Below, in pieces: positions 46,113 to 57,500 of a DNA stretch of 64,000 nucleotides. Each line of letters starts with the position of its first letter. The first letter of the stretch is position 1. The notes below the pieces were generated by a model, which did not search any database, was not told where the DNA came from, and was given only the letters and a program-made list of their open reading frames with translations. The stretch lies in NCBI GenBank assembly GCA_031772625.1, contig CM062810.1:873103650-873167649 (forward strand). The letters are read 5' to 3'. A program made the translations under genes and the position numbers. Source of the stretch: Pinus tabuliformis (taxonomy: Eukaryota > Streptophyta > Pinopsida > Pinales > Pinaceae).

Positions 46113-48600
46113 CAGGGACTTGTTGCCTTAGCAGCCTTCCTTGTCTATACTAATATACTAAAACTTTTCTTTCAACTATAGAAAGGTTTTCCATATATAT
46201 CAATGTAAAAGTTAAATGAAAGTAAGATGACACGTATTGATTATATTATTATATTATTTGTTATATATAATAAATAGATATAATATTAATAGAAATAGGA
46301 CAAATTTAAACAATATCACACCAATTTTATATCTAAGCTATCTAATTTTATATCATTAATTTACCTTACAGCTGTATTATTATCATTCATATCTGGAAGA
46401 TTTTGTGTTTGTACATTTTCCATTTACTTATTGTTGATTATGGTATTTGGACATGGGGATTTTCATTCGTAGAACACATAAATATTAAGTTCGAATTCTT
46501 CTTGAACATATCTAAGGAATTGATTATTGAAGTTGTGAAGATGCAAGTGTGGGATATGGCAGCCTACATACAAAAAAATAGGCCATGCCAATAGGTCTTA
46601 CATTTTATTAGTACATGAAGAATGGTATATCTATTTATCAATGTGTATATTAAATGTTTATCTACTTTTGTTGATGGGAAACTTTTACCCCATGATGCTT
46701 TGGAGAAAAAAACACTCTCCACTCAAAATTCAAGAACTTGTAGAATTAACAGCTACACGGGTAGACGAATCAAAACATCTTGAGGTATATTATTCTAATG
46801 CATCTATAATTAGAGCGTTTGAGGTGAACTAGATAGATAAAACAAAACAATTTAGTCATTCATGTTATCATTGTTATTGTTTAAGGTGATCAATATGAAA
46901 AGGTTTTTGGGTGATTAACAAGAAAAGGTGGGTGGGGAGCTTCAGGTATGGAGTGTCATTTGAAAGAAAATAATCTAAATAGATGTTAGGGTGGTTTTAG
47001 TAAATTTGATTTGGTCAAGTTAATTATGGTTTTCTGGGTCCCCGGCTAGAGTGAGGGGCCAAGGTTCGAGTCGGGCTCCCTGACCAGTGTGAAGGGTCAA
47101 GGGTTGAGTAGGGATCCCCAGAAAGCTTGGTCAAGGTTTTGGCTAAAGACTAATAGAATTTGATTAGGCTGGGCTTTTCCCTAGAGTGGGGGTTTTCCAA
47201 GGATATTTATTGGTGTTCTTTATGTTTTTTATTGCTTCTATATCTTGTCTATGATTTATTTATTTTACCTTGCCTTTGAATACATAATAATGGACAGATC
47301 ATTCTATCAAACCTCTCATAAAGAGAAAAACAATAGATTGTTACGTAAAAGACAAAATCTAAACTGGCAGGTTTAAATCTTGTTAGAGTTATTTTTTTGT
47401 AGACAAGGGAGCTAGCAAACTCCCTACATATATGCAACAACCCGCAAGCCACATATATTAGTAACTCATAGTTCAACCCAGGATCAAAATATCTGGAGAC
47501 CACCATAAGCTAGACTTGGGATCGCAAACTCCAAGAGGATGCCTATTCTTCGAGCCTTAATATGCAGGACCATGTTGTCGGAAACTTAAACCCAAGTGGA
47601 TGGGATGTAAAAACATCATCCCAACCACTCAAGCTAAGCCCCAGTGACGATCTTTTTAGAAATATCATAAGGAGAAAAACAAAACGTTGAAAGGCCACCC
47701 TTTAAGGTAATTGTGTTAAAAGTTGTACATCAATGAAGGACAAGATGTAAAGCATCAAAATATGATAATATGGCCACTATTGGACATATGCAAGGAACAT
47801 TAAAACCATTAAGTGAAAAGTAATGCATCTATATATCCCTTTTCATATTTCCATAAGAAGTATTGTCCATATGTTATTAGCATGGAAAGTATGTGTAATG
47901 TCCTATAGTTCATGTAGTTTTCCTTCCATCCCTAGTTTTTGCCTCACAAGAATGATATTTAGGAATTGGCTATCCTAGCTTTATTTCTTTGTGCCTCCAG
48001 TGATGTTGCTAACACTGGTGTTGGTGTAAATGACCTTGTAGAGGGAATGTGCCAAGTAGATACATATAGTGAGCTAGAAGTAGATAATTGACAATTGAGT
48101 TATTATGTTCAAATTCTTCATGACATTTTCCTTTCTCAGAGGGAGTTTTTTAGGGGCGATATTACACTAATTTTCTAATTTTTTTACTCTTTTGGAAAAA
48201 AAATATTTACCTATTTGGTTATGGCATTATCTATTGAGGCCACAATTTCGCCTGCATGGTGAATTCCTTGTTAGAATTGGGTGATAAGTTTTTCAGGAAA
48301 TCCAATCGTGGGATTGTTTAAATTGTTTTTTGATGGTGGAAATGGATTCAACAACATCAAGAACCCCTGTGACACCCAAAATTATGAAGTTTTATAGCTG
48401 TAACCTGGATTTCCAAAAACTTTTCTCACATTTTCTCAAAATTCTGCCAGAATTTCTATTATTTTCCAGAAAAAAATGTGGCATGTTTAGACTGCACATG
48501 TGGATAACAATTCACCTTTTTTACATATATATAATTAAATTAATGGTATTTGCCAAATATTTACCAATTTTGACAGTAAATTACATGTTATTTTATTGAA
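46113..48600. other. AT-rich spacer, no gene seen
   Basis: Only short, unconserved frames. The segment 47040-47120 has two imperfect ~38-bp repeats ('agagtgaggggccaaggttc' and 'cagtgtgaagggtcaagggt'). The first contains GGTTCGAGTC, which matches a pol III B box. No A box is placed upstream to support a tRNA or SINE call. Confidence 0.45.
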
Positions 48601-48629
48601 TATTCACTTCCATTATATAACCACCAACC

Positions 48630-48779
48630 TAGATCCATCTTAACTCTGGATCTATCAAGTGCTTAGAGGGATCAAATCTCCTGAGGTAAAAACCTACTTT
48701 TTGAGGAAAACCTGAGGAAAGGTTTGCACCTCTAGATTCATTCTCTTGGATTGATAGATTCAGAGGTAAGATGGATCTA
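48630..48779. repeat. Hairpin-forming inverted repeat (MITE-like)
   Basis: The left arm at 48630-48658 ('tagatccatcttaactctgg...') pairs with the right arm at 48751-48779 with about two mismatches over 29 bp. Weaker pairing extends inward (the 'cctgagga' words). Total length is about 150 bp. No clear target duplication was found, so a MITE is only one option. Confidence 0.65.
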
Positions 48780-49007
48780 AGCTAGTTTAAGTATTAATTA
48801 TTAATAATTATAATAATTTATTTTATTTTATTTTTATTTTTAAGCAATTTCACTAAGTCAAAAGGTAATAATTATTAATTATATATTGTTATTTTTATAT
48901 AACTTGATGGAGTCAAAATGTTTAAATAACATAACATAACAAGGCTTTACATCATTTTTTCCATTTTGGACTACAAGTGTCTGTGGGCCCAAAAAAAAAT
49001 GTAATAA

Positions 49008-49655
49008 AATTAAATTAAAAAAACATTTGTAAAATATTTTGATTATGAAATGAGAGATGGTTTTTTGTCATGTGGTATTGATGAACCATGGTATTGGTTT
49101 GTGTTATTGTAACAAAGCCTATTTATAAGTTAATAATATATATGGTAAAGTGGGGGTGAATATCTATGATTAAAAATCTTGTTATATTGTAAGTATTTAA
49201 GTTTTTAGATGCTTATTAATGAAATTTAAATATGATTACAAAATTTTTATTTTAATTTATATGGTAAAATGGATCTTAATTTATAGCTATATTATTTATA
49301 TCTTATATATTTTAATGTGATAGAGGGTTTAAATATATCTCAAAAGTAATTATAATCATTTTTCTTTTAGATTTAATATTTATAATTTATTTTGATGGTG
49401 AAATGAGAAATGGTTTTGGGGCATGTGGTATTAATGAACCATGAAATTTTCCCATGGTATTGTAAGAAATTCTATTTACAGGTTAATGATATATGTGGTA
49501 AAGTGGGTGTAAATATCCATGGTTAAATATATTTATATTGTAAGTTTATTGTAAGTATTAAATTTTTTATCTGCTTATTAATTAAATTTAAATATGGTTA
49601 CAGAATCATTATTTTAATTTATAAAGTAAAATGGATCTTAACTTAGAGCTACTAC
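49008..49655. repeat. Two diverged copies of a segment of the 3.06-kb unit
   Basis: The words 'ggtaaagtgggggtgaata' and 'gaaatgag...atggttttt', together with the 'tttaatttatatggtaaaa' block, occur in the array (about 1100-1420, 4170-4480, 7230-7540). They recur here at 49008-49320 and again at 49325-49655, about 350 bp apart. Only this roughly 330-bp part of the unit is present. It shows the family is dispersed as well as arrayed. Confidence 0.75.
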
Positions 49656-49816
49656 TTATATGTCTTGAGTGGGCCTAATGGTTAAGAGGATGTATTTCCT
49701 CCTAAAAGGTCATAGTTTCAAAACTAGAGGGGGATAGAGTATGTATGCCTTCTAGACTTAGAGTATGTACTTAGATGATGATGGGGTGTACTATTAAGTC
49801 ACATCATTGTGACCTT
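49656..49816 (+). repeat. tRNA-derived SINE-like piece
   Basis: Begins with a tRNA-like head: 'gggcctaatggttaagagg' (A-box-like) and 'aggtcatagtttcaaaact' (B-box-like), spaced as in plant SINEs. Its trailing part ('gatgatggggtgtactattaagtcac', 49776-49801) recurs at 49941-49966. No poly(A) tail or target duplication was clear. Confidence 0.45.
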
Positions 49817-49855
49817 AAAATTGGATAGTAATAATAATATATATTTTAATATGAT

Positions 49856-50380
49856 ATGTATATTATGATTTTATTTTATCTAAAAATGTGTTCATAATTT
49901 TATTAATAAAAATAAAATTACAGCCCGTGGGCATACAATAGATGATGATGGTGTGTACTATTAAGTCACTTCGTCATGTGAAGGTCACCAGTTCAAAACT
50001 CCATGGGAAAAAAATGCAACCATGTTAACGGTTATTGTGGCCGAGGCCAGGTGTGATCTTCAGGTGATTTTGACGACTTAGATTCCCCTGGGTAGTGGTT
50101 TCTCAAGCCTGAAGTAATCTCTCGAGAACTCAGACAACTTGACAAACAAAAACAATTAGAATATAAGAAATTAAATTTTATTATTTTTTTTAAGTTTAAC
50201 ATTTTACGAACACTACAACCTCTAACATTTTAGTATTATTTAATTGAGATAACATATAAATGTTTACAAATCCTTTACGTCTTATAAATTGAACCTATTA
50301 ATATAAATTAACATATCAAGCCTATATGTAAAAATGTTTACATACTTTCTTACATTACACCTACACATCTCCCCTACACT
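49856..50380. repeat. Dispersed-repeat segment matching 7545-8320
   Basis: Ends shared with the 7.5-8.3 kb region (see that entry). The middle carries a second B-box-like word ('aaggtcaccagttcaaaactcc' region at 49982) in place of the ORF found in the other copy. Confidence 0.5.
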
Positions 50381-50612
50381 AATCTTGTGGAGCGTCTTAG
50401 GCATAATTATTTTCAGACTAGAATAATTATCTATCATACTATAAATAGAAATAATATTTCAATCCTTAAAAAGCTAACTTTTATAATTAATGGAGATATA
50501 AGTGCTTTCATTGTTCATTTTTTGCTAGAGCAATCTCACCAAACTTTCGCACACATCAAGTTAGAGTTATTCTAGAATTTGATGGCCATCATTTTTGCTT
50601 CATCTTCGATTG

Positions 50613-50880
50613 ACATGGATGAAGTTTAGTGGGAGTTTGCATAGGTGAGTCCATCTTATTTTATGAATAGAGTATATGCAATGTTTAGAATGCCATAAAA
50701 TAGTTTTCTTAATGGCTATTAATGCAAGTGATGGCAGCGATGGAGGACATGGATGAAGTTTAGTGGGAGTCTGTATAGGTGATTCCAGCTTATTTTATGA
50801 ATAGAGTATATACATTGTTTAGAATGACAAAAAATATTTGTCTTAATGGCTATTAATGTAAGTGATGGAAGCGATGGAGG
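50613..50880. repeat. 134-bp tandem duplication
   Basis: Copies 50613-50746 and 50747-50880 both start 'acatggatgaagtttagtgg' and end '...gcgatggagg', with roughly ten differences. No gene in it. Confidence 0.9.
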
Positions 50881-51215
50881 ATGAGTCCAAGATAGACATA
50901 ACAAAGAGGAGAATCGTTGATACAAGTTCGTCATGAAGTTCTTATAGTGGTGCCAATTCTTTCATGCTTTAATGCTCAATAAGGAAATCATACCCACATG
51001 CCCATGGAGAAATATTTAGCAGAACTAGAGTTTCCAAAGGAAAAGAAAAAAATTTAGTGTTGCTGCATTAATATTCTCCTACAAACACCTCCCTAAAACT
51101 TGATCTTAATGTGATTCCTCTCTACAATATTCTAAAAGAAATAAGAAAAACTATTCTCCATACTTGTCAAGCATGACCTCTCTAATAATTAACTATAAGT
51201 AGGATTATTTCGATA
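50881..51215. other. Spacer before the 51-57 kb element
   Basis: AT-rich, no gene or repeat seen. Confidence 0.5.
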
Positions 51216-51556
51216 TGTTATGAAACCAGTACACAAAATAGAACAAAAGATAGATCAAAACTTTTAAATCAACCTCTTCGAGAGGGAAACCTCCTTGACC
51301 TTTACATTACACAAATGAACAATTATTGGATGATACGAATGACAATACCTCCTTTCTATATATAGGAGTATAAGGGGTCATAATATAATGAGAGACAACA
51401 TAACAATAATAATGTAAGGGCACAACAGTAACAATAGTGGGCTTCTATGGGGCACAATAATAAAAATATGGGGACAGCATGGGCACCATATTAACAATAA
51501 GGGGCTAGAATGACAATAATAATAAGGGAATACACTAATATTATAGGGACCTAACA
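51216..51556 (-). repeat. 3' LTR of the 51-57 kb gypsy element
   Basis: 341 bp. The minus-strand start TGTTAGG at 51556 is preceded by a polypurine tract (GAAGGAGAGAGGCA, 51557-51570). Matches 56723-57186 except for the microsatellite, and also 36041-36333. Confidence 0.9.
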
Positions 51557-51559
51557 TGC

Positions 51560-52992
51560 CTCTCTCCTTCAAAAAAGTGTTGTCCTCAACTCTTGAGTAT
51601 TTATGGATGCTTCTGTATAAAATTCTCATCCTCCCATGTGGAATCTTTAGTGAGTAAGTTCTTCCACTTAATGAGATACTATAAAATTGATCGATTTCAT
51701 AGCTATTGAGTTCTTGTTTCTGTGACTGCTTTAGGTTCCAATATGATTTTTCATTCCTCTCCAAGTTCTGGAAATATTGTTTGAACTAGGAGCTTGTCAC
51801 CTATAACCTTCATTAAGAATGAAACATGGAAAACTAGGTGCACTCAGGAAGCTGTAGGAAGCTCCAATTTGTATGACAGAGTACCAATCTTTTGCAACAC
51901 CTCGTACGGATCATAATACTTTGGTGATAATTTATTATCATTCTTAGCGTGCTTGAGGGACATTTGTTTGTATGGTTGTAGTCATAGAAATACCCAGTCA
52001 CCTACATCAAAACTTCTTTTGTTGCAATGTTGATCTACCTGTTGTTTCATTCTATTATACGCCAAAGTGAGGTTATCCTTTAAGAGTTGGATGACTTCTT
52101 GTTGATGCTCGATGTGATCTTCCACTGCTTGAACCTTAGAATTTTCTCTTAAATATGATGTGATAGACAGTGGATGATATCCATAAAGTGCCATAAAAGG
52201 GGTCATTTTTGCTGCAATATGGACGGAAGTGTTATACCACCATTCAACCAAAGGCAACCATTTGACCCACTGTGTTTTTTTATTAGATACAAAGCAACGA
52301 AGATATCCTTCCAAACATTTTTTCACTATCGCAGTTTTCCCGTCAGATTGAGGATGATAAGATGAACTATGAGCTAATTGATTATCCAGACATGAAAACA
52401 ATTTTGTCCAAAAATTTTCCACTGAAAATGGGATCTCTGTTTCTTACAATAATCTTTGGGTTTCCACATAGCTTTTGAATTGTTTCCATAAATGCAGTAG
52501 AAATTGTATTGGCTTTGAAGGGAAGAGATAATGCACAAAAGTATGCATACTTGGTAAGTCTATCAGCAACCACCATGATGAAACCTTTCCTTCAGAATTT
52601 GCTAAACCCATGATAAAATCCATTGAAACCTCCTCCAACATTGACTTGGAATGGATAAAGGTTGTAATAGACCTGGGGTCTTAATTATTTCAACTTTATT
52701 TTGTTGGAAAACCAAAAATTCTGCCACAAACTTTTGAATATCATATTTAAGGCCATTCCAAAAAATTCCTTCTTAATAGTGTGGTAAATTTTTAAAAATC
52801 CTAAGTGCCCTCATAAGGGAGAGGTGTGCAATTCCATAACAATCTTTTGTTTGAGTTGGGAATTCTTACAGAGTTATAAGCATTCTTTGTACCATAGCAA
52901 ATCATTTTTCCAACTAAATGTATCATATGTATTGGGATCTTGTTGTAACTTTTGAATGAGTACCCACAATTCTTCGTCATTCTTCCATTCAT
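51560..52992 (-). pseudogene. Integrase with chromodomain, 51-57 kb gypsy element
   Basis: Zinc-binding part near 52801-52992. Core: EEVSMDFIMGLANSEGKV (first Asp), then VVADRLTKYAYFCALSL. The second Asp is in IVRNRDPIFSGKF, and the Glu-containing helix in HPQSDGKTAIVKKCLEGYL. The C-terminal part reads WVKWLPLVEWWYNTS, MALYGYHPLSITSYL, MKQQVDQHCNKRSFDVGDWV and YYDPYEVLQKIGTLSYKLE. The chromodomain near 51590-51720 reads YLIKWKNLLTKDSTWEDEN, then FIQKHP and GQHFFEGE. The core catalytic residues are all present. The frame 51982-52422 is open for 146 residues. Stops near 51840, 51730 and 52440 and a frameshift interrupt the whole. Confidence 0.92.
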
Positions 52993-52999
52993 CCCTTGC

Positions 53000-53430
53000 T
53001 TCGTTTATCCAATCTGGTTAGATAATAGAAATGGTGCAAAGCAATGCTTCCACATCCTAATCATTTCTTGAGAGTGCATCTGCAACAACATTTTGCTTCC
53101 CTTTTTTGTAGATGACTTCAAAGTCATAACCCAACATCTTTGTGACCCATTTTTGCTACTCTTCTGAAGATAATTTTTTTTCTAAAAGGTATTTAATGCT
53201 ATCATGATTCTTTTTTACGTTAAAGTGTCTTCCCATTAGGTAAGGTCGTCATTTCTTAAGTGCATGTACTATTTCCAACATTTCCTTCTCATAAATAGCT
53301 TCGTGGAATGACTTTTGAAAGCAACGAGTCTTTCTTCTTGTATTAAACAACACCAATTCCATTTCCTGAGGCATCACATTCCACAATAAAGGTTTTTGTG
53401 AAGTCTGGCATAGCTAAGACCAATGCTTAG
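53000..53430 (-). pseudogene. RNase H of the 51-57 kb gypsy element
   Basis: Minus-strand words such as TFIVECDASGNGIGVV-like sequence (53370-53410) and KWVTKMLGYDFEVIYKKGKQ-like sequence (53100-53150) are in the correct order between RT and integrase. Stops and frameshifts are present. The reading is approximate. Confidence 0.65.
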
Positions 53431-54247
53431 CACATTGACTCTTTAAGATGTTCAAAGGCCTTTGTTTCTTTTGGAGTCCAAGGAAATGCATCTTTCTTCA
53501 ATAATGTTGTTAGAGGTGCTGTTATTCTCCCATAATTCTTAACAAAATTGTGATAATACCCTGTCAACCCATGAAATCCTTGCAAATTCTTTATGGATAT
53601 GGCGATTTTCCATTTCTTAATGGCCTTAATTTTGCTAGGGTTTACCTTAACACCTTCATGAGATTCGATATGACCCATATATTCCACCTCTTTTACTCCA
53701 AAGAAACATTTGGAGGTTTTTTCATATAATTGTTTCTCCTCCAATAGTTTAAGCACCCTGTTAACATGATCCTTCCAAAACTTGTTGTAGATTAGTATAT
53801 CATCAAAAAATACTAACACAATTTTTCTAAGGGTTTGAAAATGGAATTCATCAAACCTTGAAATGTAAATGGTGCAATAGTAAGGCCAAAAGGCATGACC
53901 AAAAATTCATAATGACCCTCATGAGTTCTAGATGTCGTTTTCAGAATGTCGTTAGTCTTAATTCTGATTTGATGATATCTTGAATGAAGATCCAAATTGG
54001 TGAAGTAAATTGATCCATGCAATTCATCCAATAATTCATCAATGACAGGAATGGGAAATTTATATTTAATAGTGAGCTTGTTGAGCTCCCTATAATCTGG
54101 ACACATGCACCATGACACACCCTTCTTATGCACTAATACTACTAGAGCAAAGAAAAAAATGTGACTAGGATTAATTATAACAGCCTCTAGCATTTCTGCA
54201 ACCATACGTTCAATTTCACTCTTTTGGGCATAGGGATATCTGTACAT
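53427..54247 (-). pseudogene. Reverse transcriptase of the 51-57 kb gypsy element
   Basis: Two long frames. 53813-54247 reads [74 protein letters not shown] and [15 protein letters not shown]. 53427-53819 reads the active site [10 protein letters not shown] (FFDD in place of YxDD), then KTSKCFFGVKEVEYMGH, VKVNPSKIKAIKKW and LQGFHGLTGYYHNFVKN. They overlap by a few bases in different frames (a single frameshift near 53815). The catalytic aspartates are kept. Confidence 0.93.
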
Positions 54248-54920
54248 CCTAATGATTGGAGGAATACTTTCTGGAATTCAAATTAATAGCATGATCATGT
54301 TCATGAATAGGTGGGAGGCCTTTAGGAGTCTCAAATACCTTATAATGATTATCCAAGGCTTTTTGTAGATCTAGAGAAATAGATGATTTCAATGTGGGAA
54401 CCTCTAACAAACATAATTGTGAAATTACACCTCATTATTATTTCTTTAGAAGCTTTATCATGCCATTAGAGATTATTATGTTTCTCGATTTCCCTGTGAT
54501 ACCCCTTAATTCAACTTCCTTTGCTTCCAAAAAAAATCAAGAAAAGTTCTTGAAAATTTAAAGCTATCATACCCAAATATTGTAGCCATTAGACTCCTAG
54601 TACAACATCAGCACCACCCATTAGAGTGGAAAGCATTGGACTATTCAACACATATTCTCCCATGGATAGCTTGATATTATGGCACCTTCCAGAGCAATTT
54701 ATGGTTCCCCCATTTGCAACCATCACTTAACACTCTGGTGTTGGATATATTAAGCAATTCAATTCCTTACCTATCTTAAAATTATGGGTATTGTCAGAAT
54801 CAATCAACACTATTGCCTTTTTCTTCTTGATATGCCCTTATATCTTGAGAGTTTGAGGAGTCGTAATTCCAGCCAATGCATTACAAGATATGGTTGGATT
54901 CATTTCTTCTTTCTCTAGGG
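54248..54920 (-). pseudogene. Protease region of the 51-57 kb gypsy element
   Basis: Between gag and RT. The minus strand has an ALVDSDNTHNF-like stretch near 54780-54815 (DSxNTH in place of the usual DSGxTH) and LLCLLEVPTLKSSISLD-like sequence around 54390. Strongly eroded, with no long frame. Confidence 0.6.
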
Positions 54921-55990
54921 TTTGTTACTAGTGTATATCCTCTTCTTTTGACGTTTCTTGTTCCTTTTCTTCCTCCTCTTCACAATCTATGTAAAATAAT
55001 TTCTTCTCAGCACACTTATGACCTTCAGTGTATTTTCTATCACAATTGTAACAAAGCGCTTCTTCTATTTTTTTCTTCCAATTGTTGTGGTATCAACCTT
55101 GTAGGTTTTTGAAGCCTATGGGCAACAACACTTCAATCTTCATATTTGTTAGTGGTAGGCTTCCTTGTTTCTGTAATTTTGCTTTCAATGTTTCTTGCCA
55201 ACCTAAATGTCTTTTCCAATGAATCAGGTTCCCAAAGGTGAACCTCATGTTGGATGTTATTCTTCAATGTCCCTATGAACACATAAATCCTATGCTCCTT
55301 TGAAATATCTTTTACCCTTATATTCAAATTTTGGAAGTCCTCAATGTGCTCCACCATTGAACCCTTTTGTTTGAGATTTATCAATTGGCTAAAATAATTG
55401 TTTCTTTTTGTATCCTCATAATGTGCTATAATTTCTTCCATAACAATTGCCCAAGTGACAAATTTTTATGAGAACAAAGCCATTTATGCCATATAAGCCG
55501 ATTTGATTCCAAATATAAAGTTGTAATGCATAGATTTTGTGTGTTTTGAACATTATGAAGATCGAAATATTGCTCCATCTGTAGTATCCATGTTACGAGA
55601 TCCTTGCCATCAAACTTCCTCATAACGATCTTTGGAACATAGTAGGTCTTCAATCCAATGTTAGAGTCTATGAAATCATGATTAACATTTCTTTTGTTCT
55701 CATCATGAGTTTCATTTACTACCCTTTCACCATTAGTAAGCATTTCTTATAGCAACTTTGTCAAATCTATCTTCAAATATTCCATGTTGCCTTTAAGTTT
55801 TTCTTCTATACCATCCATTTTAGCTTCCATGCCATCCATCTTAGCTTCCACGCCATTCATCTTAGCTTCCATGCCTTTCTTTAAACCATCCATCTTAGCT
55901 TCTATTACTTTTTGTGAGAATACAATTTGTTGCACTTGGTCTCTTTGATATATCATGTTGCATTTCTTCCTCTTCTTCATGGTCATGGTA
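54921..55990 (-). pseudogene. Gag of the 51-57 kb gypsy element (coiled coil and zinc knuckle)
   Basis: The N-terminal frame 55747-55986 starts MTMKKRKKCNMIYQRDQV and has a short tandem peptide repeat (EAKMDGMEAKMDG), likely coiled coil. The next frame, 55426-55743, reads FDGKDLVTWILQMEQYFDL and CITTLYLESNRLIWHKWL. 55133-55441 reads MEEIIAHYEDTKRNNYF and NLKQKGSMVEHIEDFQNL, then FRLARNIESKI. A zinc knuckle near 55000-55050 reads CYNCDRKYTEGHKCAEK (C-x2-C, GHKC). Frames overlap by small frameshifts. Confidence 0.9.
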
Positions 55991-56711
55991 GAGCTTTCAG
56001 GTTGCTAACTAGGTGTTTCCATTTTCTTTCTTTGGGCATCAATTAATGATAGTTATTCTTCACTATGTCCTTTGAATTCCTTGAAAATAATTTTTCAAAC
56101 CAAACTTATGCAAAATTTTAAAAAGACTACACACCTTTTTCGCTTTGTAGGAACTCAATATTGAATCTTTTGTATCTCTTTAATTTTGTATCTCAAAGGT
56201 ATGAAAGTTCAACTTGTAGTAGCACTTTGAGTCCTTGTTCCAACCCCACAAGTTTGATCAAGATTGGATTCTCCAAGAAAGCGTTATTCCAAATATCCCA
56301 TGATGACCTAATTATAGACTAATTCAGTACATAAAACTTGTACAAAGTTCCACATGTCACTATTTCAATCTTCAGACCTAGAAATGATACACAGAAACTA
56401 AAGTCCATCCTATTTCTATACCGTTTTACAAAATTTCAATTTGATGCTCAAAGAGAAAGTTATGATAATTTTACCTAGGTCACCGGTTTGAGCTATAATT
56501 TGGGAGCCTGCAAAAATCCTAACTTCCTTGGATCATATCTCCAAAAATATAGCAAGACAAGATCTTAAATTTGTACACAAGGTTCATCAAGATTTCAGTT
56601 CAAATGAGTTTTAATTTCAACTTCTGAAACTTCGCAGGAAAAAAAAAAAAAGCCTTAGTGAAAATGCCACGATGACAGGTTTACAGCAGCAAAACCCTAG
56701 AATCCAAATCT

Positions 56712-56722
56712 CTAATACCAAT
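56712..56722 (-). other. Primer-binding site of the 51-57 kb gypsy element
   Basis: The minus strand reads TGGTATTAGAG directly inside the 5' LTR, a one-base variant of the initiator-Met tRNA complement. Confidence 0.78.
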
Positions 56723-57186
<464 letters not shown>

Positions 57187-57209
57187 CAATAATACTCCTT
57201 GTTGGTAGT

Positions 57210-57500
57210 CCAACCAACATGGAATATCTATATATATTCAAAGTGCAAAGAATTAATTGGTTTTTGCAAAGCCTAGATATATCTATGATGAATCTAGTGA
57301 ATCTTACTCATTTGGATCTTTATTTGAATCAACTTACTTTACTACTGCATTTTGTTAGGCCACCGTTAAGGGTGTTGTGAAGCTTAAGGTCTTGAATGTT
57401 TCAACAAATTATTTTTTGCACTTCCTAATAGCATTAAAAGCTGCAAGTATGCTACTCGAATTAGATCTCTGCAATTTTCTCCTTAATTTGTTTAATAAAA
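57210..57500 (+). pseudogene. Leucine-rich-repeat protein fragment
   Basis: One frame reads WFLQSLDISMMNLVNLTHLD, then LYLNQLTLLLHF. This fits two plant LRR units of the form LxxLxxLDLxxNxL. The next frame (57377) reads LKVLNVSTNYFLHF and later NSIKSCKYATRIRSL-like words. Frames shift and stops follow, so only about 90 residues are recognisable. It is probably from a receptor-like protein or kinase gene; no kinase domain is nearby. Confidence 0.45.

Noticed and set aside
47040-47120. tRNA gene or SINE suggested by GGTTCGAGTC
   Set aside because: A single B-box-like word without an A box, acceptor stem or repeat partner is not enough.
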